Under the pieces are notes generated by a model. It was not told the origin of the DNA. It did not search any database and saw only the letters and a program-made list of their open reading frames with translations. Shown here piece after piece: positions 43,172 to 49,758 of a stretch of 53,097 nt of DNA. Source of the DNA: Bacteroidaceae bacterium (GTDB taxonomy: Bacteria; Bacteroidota; Bacteroidia; Bacteroidales; Bacteroidaceae). The stretch's first letter is position 1. The number at the start of each line of letters is the position of its first letter. The stretch is taken from positions 1 to 53,097 of the forward strand of contig JAEEZX010000044.1 in assembly GCA_016292045.1 (NCBI GenBank). Direction: 5' to 3'. Both the position numbers and the translations under genes were made by a program.

Positions 43172-44092
43172 TCAGCGGATGCCATACACCGCGCGGCGGA
43201 TTTCCTCCACCGTGCCGAACAGGAGATAGTATTCGTAGTCCACAACACTGTTCCTGCACATGAGTTGTTTACGGATGGGAGCGATATAGGACGTGGCACG
43301 GTCCTTGGCCTCTCCTCTACGTGAAGAGAGGTGACGGCCTGCCATGAAATGCTCTGCCGTGGGAGTGTAGACACCTATCCCCCACCCGTCGTCGCCGATG
43401 AAGGCCATCCACTTTTCCGTGATGTCCTTGTAGATGCCCCATCCGTAGCCCTTCTCACCGTGTGTCAGCTGCTTCACGACGACGCTGTCTACGGGTTCGG
43501 ATGTAAACGGGCGGTCTCCACGATAAGCATAGAGACGGCTGAGGGACGAAATGGGATATACGGCAGGCATCTCCTGTTCGTTGAAGGTGCTGTCGGTATA
43601 GATGGTATCCGTGCGATGGCAAGTGAGACGGCAGCGCACATGCACGGTGTTATCCTTCAAGGTGGTCCACTGCTCCATCTCGGCCTCAGCAGGGCGATTG
43701 TCCATATCCCACAGCATAGGGATGCACTTCACGTAGGTGGACCGCCCGTCACAGCGGCTTTCAAGTATCTTGGCGCGGTTGCGGTTGTAGTCGCCCACCT
43801 GTATGGGATTCCAGCACCACGGCGACCACGAAGGACTCTGTCCCTCCGTCTGCCGGTTCACCATCTGTCCTGCATAATAGGACTGCTGGACATATCTGCC
43901 CTCATCGCTAATATTTATGTAGTTGCGCCTGCGTCCGTCGCGACCGATAAAGCATATCCCGCCGCCGCGTTTAAGGTCCTGCCGGAGCGTTATATGCCCG
44001 TCGCTCACCTCCAGATAGTCCCGCTTCTTTCCCTGTGTGTCCACAGACAGCTGGAAAAGGAACAGTAATGCCATAAAAAGAGTTTTACTCAT
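43172..44092 (-). CDS. Secreted hypothetical protein, 306 aa
   Basis: A signal peptide (MSKTLFMALLFLFQLSVDTQ) and a beta-rich, aromatic- and charge-rich body: RGGGICFIGRDGRRRNYINI, QSYYAGQMVNRQTEGQSP, WCWNPIQVGDYNRNRAK. The pattern suggests an all-beta fold such as a galactose-mutarotase-like or glycan-binding protein, but I recognise no family and can name no active residues. It is monocistronic, with its own promoter and a convergent neighbour. It lies between pnp and asnB. Confidence 0.75.
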   Translation of the reverse strand: MSKTLFMALLFLFQLSVDTQGKKRDYLEVSDGHITLRQDLKRGGGICFIGRDGRRRNYINISDEGRYVQQSYYAGQMVNRQTEGQSPSWSPWCWNPIQVGDYNRNRAKILESRCDGRSTYVKCIPMLWDMDNRPAEAEMEQWTTLKDNTVHVRCRLTCHRTDTIYTDSTFNEQEMPAVYPISSLSRLYAYRGDRPFTSEPVDSVVVKQLTHGEKGYGWGIYKDITEKWMAFIGDDGWGIGVYTPTAEHFMAGRHLSSRRGEAKDRATSYIAPIRKQLMCRNSVVDYEYYLLFGTVEEIRRAVYGIR

Positions 44093-44115
44093 CTTCGTAT
44101 CATATTTTCACGATG

Positions 44116-44148
44116 CAAAGATAATGAAAAATTCCAAAGCACAGCAAA
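44116..44148 (-). promoter_or_regulatory. Promoter of the secreted hypothetical protein
   Basis: TATCTTTG (44116-44123) on the minus strand, with TTTG (44145-44148) 21 bp upstream. The -33 box falls inside the loop of the asnB terminator. Confidence 0.65.
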
Positions 44149-44163
44149 TGCACTTTGGAATTT
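44123..44163 (-). terminator. Terminator of the pyrG-purF-asnB run
   Basis: An 11-bp perfect stem (AAATTCCAAAG / CTTTGGAATTT) with a 13-base loop. On the minus strand it is followed by TTTTCATT. Confidence 0.8.
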
Positions 44164-44209
44164 ATGTATTTTTAGGACATGAGGCGTGTGTTTTGTTCAC
44201 TCCATACGT

Positions 44210-45874
44210 TTAATAGGCCTGCTCATGCACGCCTTTGACGGCTCTGCCGCTGGGGTCATTCATATTCTTAAAGGCTGCATCCCATTCCAGAGCGATGGCT
44301 GTGGAGCATGCCACAGAAGCCTCCTGGTTCACACTGCGGGCAGCGGAGTCGCTGGGGAAATGCTCTGCGAAGATGCTGCGGTAGAAATATTCCTCCTTGT
44401 TGAGCGGCGGATTGACGGGGAAACGCTCTGCGGCGTGTGCCATCTGTTCGTCTGTCACAGCCTCAGAGGTGATCTTCTTTAGAGTGTCTATCCACGAATA
44501 TCCCACGCCGTCGCTGAATTGCTCTTTTTGTCTCCATGCAATCTCATCGGGCAGCATGCCGGCAAAGGCCTCGCGCACAATCTTCTTCTCGATAGTAGGG
44601 CCGGGACACATCTTGGCACTTGGATTCGTGCGCATAGCAACGTCGAGAAACTCTTTGTCGAGGAAGGGCACACGGCCTTCCACACCCCACGCCGAGAGAC
44701 TCTTGTTGGCACGCAGGCAGTCGTAATAGTGGAGCTTGGAGAGTTTGCGCACGGTCTCGTCGTGGAAGTCCTTGGCCGTCGGGGCTTTGTGGAAATAGAG
44801 ATATCCGCCGAATATCTCGTCGGCACCCTCGCCAGAGAGCACCATCTTGATACCCATCGACTTGATGACGCGGGCCAACAGATACATCGGTGTGGAGGCG
44901 CGGACAGTGGTCACATCGTAGGTCTCAATGAAGTATATCACATCGCGGATGGCGTCGAGGCCCTCCTGTATGGTGTAGTTGATTTCGTGGTGAACGGTGC
45001 CAATATGCTCTGCCACGAGATGGGCTTTCGCAAGGTCAGGAGCTCCCTTCAATCCCACAGCAAAGCTGTGCAGACGGGGCCAGTAGGCTTTTGTCTTAGA
45101 GTCGTCCTCAATACGCATTTCGGAGTATTTCTCAGCAATAGCTGATATCACCGACGAGTCGAGACCGCCGGAGAGCAACACACCGTAGGGCACGTCGCTC
45201 ATCAGCTGGCGCTTCACAGCATCCTCCAGAGCATCGTGGATGGCATCCACCGATGCCGGATTATCCTTCACGGCGTCGTATCCAAACCAGTCGCGCTTGT
45301 AATAGCGCTTTATACCGGGCTCCCTGCTCCAGTAGTAGTGTCCGGGCAGGAAGGGTTCGTAGCTTTCGCACTGCCCCTCCAGAGCCTTCAGTTCACTTGC
45401 CACATACACCTTGCCGTCGCTGTCGTAACCGATATAGAGAGGTATCACACCAATAGGGTCGCGAGCAATGAGGAATTCGTCCTTCTCCTCGTCATACAGC
45501 GCGAACGCAAAGATGCCACTGAGATCTTCGAGGAAGTCTATACCCTTCTCGCGGTAGAGAGCGAGAATCACCTCGCAGTCGCTGCCTGTCTGAAATTCGT
45601 ACTTCCCGGCAAAACGGCGGCGTATCTCCTGATGATTGTATATCTCGCCGTTGACGGCCAGCACCTGTTTGCGGTCGGGAGAGAAAAGGGGTTGCCCACC
45701 GCTCTCGGGGTCGACGATAGAGAGTCGTTCGTGGGCGAGGATGGCACTGCCACCGCAGTATATACCACTCCAGTCGGGACCGCGATGACGTATCTTCTGA
45801 CTCATGCGCAGCGCTTTCCGACGCAGTTCCGGCGTCTGCTGCTTCACATTAAAAATACCTACTATTCCACACAT
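44210..45874 (-). CDS. asnB: Asparagine synthase (glutamine-hydrolysing)
   Basis: 554 residues. The class II glutaminase domain starts at Cys2 after Met removal (MCGIVGIFNV), with RHRGPDWSG at 29-37. The ATP-pyrophosphatase domain has SGGLDSS (LLSGGLDSSVISA) near 230-240. It makes asparagine from aspartate, glutamine and ATP. Length fits AsnB. It is the third of three successive glutamine amidotransferases in this run, 7 bp after the purF-like gene, and ends with a strong terminator. Confidence 0.95.
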   Translation of the reverse strand: MCGIVGIFNVKQQTPELRRKALRMSQKIRHRGPDWSGIYCGGSAILAHERLSIVDPESGGQPLFSPDRKQVLAVNGEIYNHQEIRRRFAGKYEFQTGSDCEVILALYREKGIDFLEDLSGIFAFALYDEEKDEFLIARDPIGVIPLYIGYDSDGKVYVASELKALEGQCESYEPFLPGHYYWSREPGIKRYYKRDWFGYDAVKDNPASVDAIHDALEDAVKRQLMSDVPYGVLLSGGLDSSVISAIAEKYSEMRIEDDSKTKAYWPRLHSFAVGLKGAPDLAKAHLVAEHIGTVHHEINYTIQEGLDAIRDVIYFIETYDVTTVRASTPMYLLARVIKSMGIKMVLSGEGADEIFGGYLYFHKAPTAKDFHDETVRKLSKLHYYDCLRANKSLSAWGVEGRVPFLDKEFLDVAMRTNPSAKMCPGPTIEKKIVREAFAGMLPDEIAWRQKEQFSDGVGYSWIDTLKKITSEAVTDEQMAHAAERFPVNPPLNKEEYFYRSIFAEHFPSDSAARSVNQEASVACSTAIALEWDAAFKNMNDPSGRAVKGVHEQAY

Positions 45875-45881
45875 GATATTT

Positions 45882-47639
45882 TTACGGTTTACGTGTTAAT
45901 TTTTGTTCGATATATTTCACAAAAGCCTGATTCACGAGACGGTTGCCGCCGGGTGTGGGATACTGACCCGTGAAGTACCAGTCGCCGTGATGGTCGGGAC
46001 ATGCGGCATGAAGACCTTCTATCGTCTGGAATACAAATTCCACTGGAGCCTGCATACCGGCAGGGCGCAGCATCTCTGCCATCTTGCGGTTGATGTCGTC
46101 CACAGTGAACGGTTCGTATAGGGCACAGACGCAGTTCCTCTGCTCCGCCTTCGGCTTACTGAGTTCCGCATGACACGCTTCGTAGACATTGTGGAGCAAC
46201 TGCCACATACCTCGCTCCTCGATGAGGGCGATGGCGGCACGGAAGGCGCAGAACTCCTCCAGACGGGGCATATCGATGCCATAGTAGTCGGGGTAGCGTA
46301 TCTGCGGTGAACTCGACACCATTACAATCTTCTTGGGATGCAGACGGTCTAGTATCTTGAGGATGCTCTCCTTGAGGGTGGTACCGCGCACTATGCTGTC
46401 GTCGATGATGACGAGGTTGTCCACATAGGGGCGCAGCGAACCGTAGGTGATATCGTAGACGTGCGAAGCGAGGTCGTTGCGCGAACCGGCCTCCGTGATA
46501 AACGTGCGCAGTTTGATATCCTTCCACGCCACCTTCTCGCTGCGCATATAGAGTCCCTGACTGCGCAAGCCCTCCATCATACCGTAGAACGCCACTTCTG
46601 CCGTGTTGGGGATGAAGGAGAAGACGGTGTGATCGGTGTCGCCTCCGATGGCACTCAGTATGGGAGCTGTGAGTTGCTGTCCCAGTTGCTTGCGCTCGTG
46701 GTAGATGTCGCTGTCGTTGCCTCGGCTGAAATAGATACGCTCGAACGAACAGCGCGACTGCTCTTTGGCCTCCAAGATGGTCTCCAGAGAGGAACGGCCG
46801 TCTTTGTGGATAATCAGCGCCTGACCGGCAGGCAGTTCCTCGACGGCTTCGCTGGTGAGGTCGAAAGTGGTCTGCAGGACGGCACGTTCGCTGGCCACGG
46901 CAATCACCTCGTCGTCCCTGTAGAAGAACGCGGGACGTATTCCCCAGGGATCGCGCATAGCGAACATCTCGCCCGAACCCGTCATGCCGCACATCACATA
47001 TCCGCCGTCGTAGTCGGCCATCGTGGTGCGCAGCACATTGGCCATTTGCACGTGGTCCTCAATGTGGCGCGTGATATCAGTATTCTCCAGCCCTTTTGAC
47101 TTGGCTTCCACAAAGCAGCGCTCCACTTCGCGGTCCAGCCGGTGACCCATCCATTCCAGCGTGATATACGAGTCGCTGTAGATACGGGGCGACTGCCCCT
47201 GTTGCACTATCTTGTCGAAAATCTCGTCGATGTTCGTCATATTGAAGTTGCCGCACAGGCAGAGGTTCTTTGCCCTCCAGTTGTTGCGGCGCAGGAACGG
47301 ATGCACATACTGCAGCCCGCTCTTCCCCGTGGTGGAGTAGCGCAGATGTCCCATATAGAGCTGGGCATCGGTCCACTCATGTGTCACGTGGTCGAATATC
47401 TCCGTGATGGCATCCTTGCCCTGAGCTTTTTCGCGGAACATGTATTCCGTGCCGACGGAAGCATCCATATTCACGCAGGCAATACCGGCACCCTCCTGAC
47501 CGCGGTTGTGTTGCTTCTCCATCATGAGATAGAGCTTGCTGAGACCGTAGGATGACGTACCGTATTTCTGGGCATAATAATTCTGAGACTTCAGCAGGCG
47601 CACCAGCGCCACACCACATTCATGCTTCAGTTGTTCCAT
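45882..47639 (-). CDS. purF: Amidophosphoribosyltransferase, Bacteroidetes form
   Basis: 585 residues. The class II glutaminase Cys is at residue 8 (HECGVALVRL), so a seven-residue propeptide (MEQLKHE) is probably removed. QHNRGQEGAGIACV is the PurF glutaminase signature. The phosphoribosyltransferase domain has the PRPP loop VIIDDSIVRGTTL near residue 415. First step of purine synthesis: PRPP and glutamine give phosphoribosylamine. It is longer than E. coli PurF (505), a feature of the Bacteroidetes type. It lies between asnB and pyrG. Confidence 0.88.
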   Translation of the reverse strand: MEQLKHECGVALVRLLKSQNYYAQKYGTSSYGLSKLYLMMEKQHNRGQEGAGIACVNMDASVGTEYMFREKAQGKDAITEIFDHVTHEWTDAQLYMGHLRYSTTGKSGLQYVHPFLRRNNWRAKNLCLCGNFNMTNIDEIFDKIVQQGQSPRIYSDSYITLEWMGHRLDREVERCFVEAKSKGLENTDITRHIEDHVQMANVLRTTMADYDGGYVMCGMTGSGEMFAMRDPWGIRPAFFYRDDEVIAVASERAVLQTTFDLTSEAVEELPAGQALIIHKDGRSSLETILEAKEQSRCSFERIYFSRGNDSDIYHERKQLGQQLTAPILSAIGGDTDHTVFSFIPNTAEVAFYGMMEGLRSQGLYMRSEKVAWKDIKLRTFITEAGSRNDLASHVYDITYGSLRPYVDNLVIIDDSIVRGTTLKESILKILDRLHPKKIVMVSSSPQIRYPDYYGIDMPRLEEFCAFRAAIALIEERGMWQLLHNVYEACHAELSKPKAEQRNCVCALYEPFTVDDINRKMAEMLRPAGMQAPVEFVFQTIEGLHAACPDHHGDWYFTGQYPTPGGNRLVNQAFVKYIEQKLTRKP

Positions 47640-47640
47640 T

Positions 47641-47675
47641 AATTATCAACTATCAATTGCCAATTATCAATTATT
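47641..47675. repeat. CAATTATCAA-type short repeats at the pyrG stop
   Basis: TATCAA and CAATTATCAA recur in AATTATCAACTATCAATTGC CAATTATCAATTATTCA. They fill the gap after the purF start and include the pyrG stop codon. Similar low-complexity units occur inside pyrG. Confidence 0.7.
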
Positions 47676-49371
47676 CAGAGCATGCTTTCACAAAACTCAT
47701 AAACAGCGGATGCGGATGCAACACAGTGGATGAGTATTCCGGATGGAATTGCGTGCCGACAAACCATTTCAAGGTGGGTATCTCCACGATTTCCACGAGG
47801 TCGGCGGCAGGATTTATGCCGACGCACTTCATACCCTTTGCCTCGTACTCTTCCTTATATTTATTATTGAACTCATAGCGATGGCGGTGACGCTCCTTGA
47901 TTGAACATTGACCATTTACCATTGACTCTTGAACATTATAGGCTTCGTAGGCACGACTGCCTTCCTGCAACTCGCACTCGTAGGCTCCCAGACGCATCGT
48001 ACCGCCCATCTCTGTGATACTCTTCTGCTCCTCCATCATGTCGATGACATTGTGCGGTGTATCGGGATTCATCTCGGCACTGTTAGCATCCTTGTAGCCC
48101 AACACGTTGCGGGCGAACTCTATCACCATCATCTGCATACCCAGGCAGATGCCGAAGGTCGGTATGTCGTGGGTGCGGGTGTATTCTGTGGCAATGATTT
48201 TGCCCTCAATACCACGCTGTCCGAAACCCGGACAGATGACCACACCCGTCACGCCGTTGAGTTTCTCTGCGACATTCCCTTCCGTCACCTCCTCGCTGTT
48301 GACAAAATGTATCTTCGCCTTCACGTCGTTGTAGATACCTGCCAGATTGAGACTCTCGCGTATCGACTTATAAGCATCCTGAAGGTCGTACTTGCCCACC
48401 AGTGCGATGTGTACCTCGCGAGCGGCGTCGCGCTGTTTCTGAAGGAAGTTGTTCCAGGGCTTCATCGCGGGCGTCTCACCCACAGGAATACCTATCTTGC
48501 GGAGTATTGCGGCATCGAGTCCCTGTCGCTGCATACGTACGGGCACCTCGTAGATGCTAGGCACATCCTCGCTCTGCACCACACATTCCAAGTCGACGTT
48601 GCAGAACGAGGCCACCTTCAGACGCATCGAATCGTCCAGGTGACGCTCCGTACGCAGCACCAGTATGTCGGGCTGAATACCCATTCCCTGCAGTTCCTTC
48701 ACGGAGTGCTGGGTGGGTTTCGTCTTCAGTTCGTCGGCAGCCTTTAGATACGGCACGTAGGTCAGATGCACGCAGACAGCATCGCGTCCCAGCTGCCAGC
48801 GCAGCTGTCGGATGGCTTCCATGAACGGAGCGCTCTCGATGTCACCGATAGTGCCGCCAACTTCCGTTATCACGAAATCATATTCAGTTAACGAGTTAAC
48901 GAGTTGACGAGTTGACGAGTTGTTACCTTTGCCATTGACATCCGACTTGTCAACTTGTCCACTTGTCAACTCGTCAACTTCCATACGAAGCATCCTGCGC
49001 TTGATTTCGTCCGTGATGTGCGGCACCACCTGGATGGTCTTGCCCAGATAGTCGCCGTGACGCTCGCGGTCGATGACGGTTTTGTAGATGCGGCCCGTTG
49101 TGATGGAGTTGTGGCGCGTGGTGTGAATACCCGTGAAGCGCTCGTAGTGACCCAGGTCGAGGTCGGTCTCCATGCCGTCCTCTGTGACGTAGCACTCGCC
49201 GTGCTCGTACGGATTCAGTGTGCCGGGGTCTATGTTGATATAGGGGTCGAACTTCTGTATGGTCACCTTGTAGCCGCGTGCCTGCAGCAGTTTGCCTATG
49301 CTTGCGGAGATGATACCTTTACCCAGCGAGGAGACCACGCCGCCTGTGACGAAGATGTATTTTGTATCCAT
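47671..49371 (-). CDS. pyrG: CTP synthase with repeat-derived in-frame insertions
   Basis: The start is ATG at 49371 (MDTKYIFVTGGVVSSLGKGI); upstream codons are in the leader. 566 residues, longer than the usual ~535-545. The synthetase domain has the P-loop SSLGKGI at 14-20. The extra residues are at 130-163 (MEVDELTSGQVDKSDVNGKG and more), between ITDEIKRRML and YDFVITEVGG, where related enzymes have only a few. The class I glutaminase domain follows (GICLGMQ with the catalytic Cys). A smaller insertion (NVQESMVNGQCSIK) precedes ERHRHRYEFN. Converts UTP and glutamine to CTP. Both insertions are low-complexity repeats in DNA; the frame is intact, so I think the enzyme is active. Confidence 0.93.
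   Translation of the reverse strand: MDTKYIFVTGGVVSSLGKGIISASIGKLLQARGYKVTIQKFDPYINIDPGTLNPYEHGECYVTEDGMETDLDLGHYERFTGIHTTRHNSITTGRIYKTVIDRERHGDYLGKTIQVVPHITDEIKRRMLRMEVDELTSGQVDKSDVNGKGNNSSTRQLVNSLTEYDFVITEVGGTIGDIESAPFMEAIRQLRWQLGRDAVCVHLTYVPYLKAADELKTKPTQHSVKELQGMGIQPDILVLRTERHLDDSMRLKVASFCNVDLECVVQSEDVPSIYEVPVRMQRQGLDAAILRKIGIPVGETPAMKPWNNFLQKQRDAAREVHIALVGKYDLQDAYKSIRESLNLAGIYNDVKAKIHFVNSEEVTEGNVAEKLNGVTGVVICPGFGQRGIEGKIIATEYTRTHDIPTFGICLGMQMMVIEFARNVLGYKDANSAEMNPDTPHNVIDMMEEQKSITEMGGTMRLGAYECELQEGSRAYEAYNVQESMVNGQCSIKERHRHRYEFNNKYKEEYEAKGMKCVGINPAADLVEIVEIPTLKWFVGTQFHPEYSSTVLHPHPLFMSFVKACSE
47897..47941. repeat. GTTCAAGAGTCAATGG-type repeat inside pyrG
   Basis: On the coding strand AATGTTCA and TCAATG motifs recur (AATGTTCAAGAGTCAATGG, then GTCAATGTTCAATC). 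It adds about 8 residues before ERHRHRY in the glutaminase domain. Confidence 0.65.
48883..48984. repeat. Facing 8-bp tandem repeats inside pyrG
   Basis: On the plus strand the left arm (48887-48922) is four units of GTTAACGA/GTTGACGA plus GTTG. The right arm (48946-48980) is four units of ACTTGTCA/ACTCGTCA plus ACTT, the reverse complement in kind. Together they can fold into a long hairpin. They code for about 34 extra residues of CTP synthase. Confidence 0.85.
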
Positions 49372-49410
49372 TTCCTTGCCTCGAATTGTCATTTTGTTTC
49401 AAATTCGCCA

Positions 49411-49442
49411 CAAAGGTATGACATTTTGCTAAATTATACAAA
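49411..49442 (-). promoter_or_regulatory. Promoter of pyrG
   Basis: TACCTTTG (49411-49418) on the minus strand with TTTG (49439-49442) 20 bp upstream, a close match to the Bacteroidetes consensus. It probably drives pyrG, purF and asnB. Confidence 0.75.
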
Positions 49443-49691
49443 ATATTTCCGACAAAAAGAAAATAAAATGCCGTTATTGTTGATATATTTCAACTTTCAG
49501 CGCCTTTCTCCCGTCATTTTGTATGTCATTCCTTGATGACATAAGAATAGGCGACGGCCGCTTCTCTCCTGTCAGCGATATAGAGTGGCAGCAATGAACA
49601 GTTCCTGCCGTTTCAGGGGCATTGAGACCGGATTTGTCCGACATACGGCAAAAAACTGTGTGAAATGCGTCTGACATAAGGAAAAATTCAG

Positions 49692-49699
49692 TAACTTTG
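49692..49699 (+). promoter_or_regulatory. -7 box of the M16 protease gene
   Basis: TAACTTTG lies 59 bp before the start codon. No clear -33 box. Confidence 0.5.
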
Positions 49700-49758
49700 T
49701 CTGCAGTGAGCATTGAAATTATTGTCTTTTACCACTTTGTAATCACTGGAGAGAAGTA

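Larger units (their letters stand above)
49372..49758. other. 387-bp gap between divergent pyrG and the M16 protease gene
   Basis: Holds the pyrG promoter, a TATGTCAT/ATGACATA hairpin at 49522-49543 and a -7 box for the protease gene. No gene or repeat family member seen. Confidence 0.7.

Noticed and set aside
48883..48984. Frameshift or assembly error in pyrG
   Set aside because: The frame is kept through the repeat and the conserved sequence resumes exactly on the other side; a real insertion is more likely, though misassembly of repeats cannot be fully excluded.
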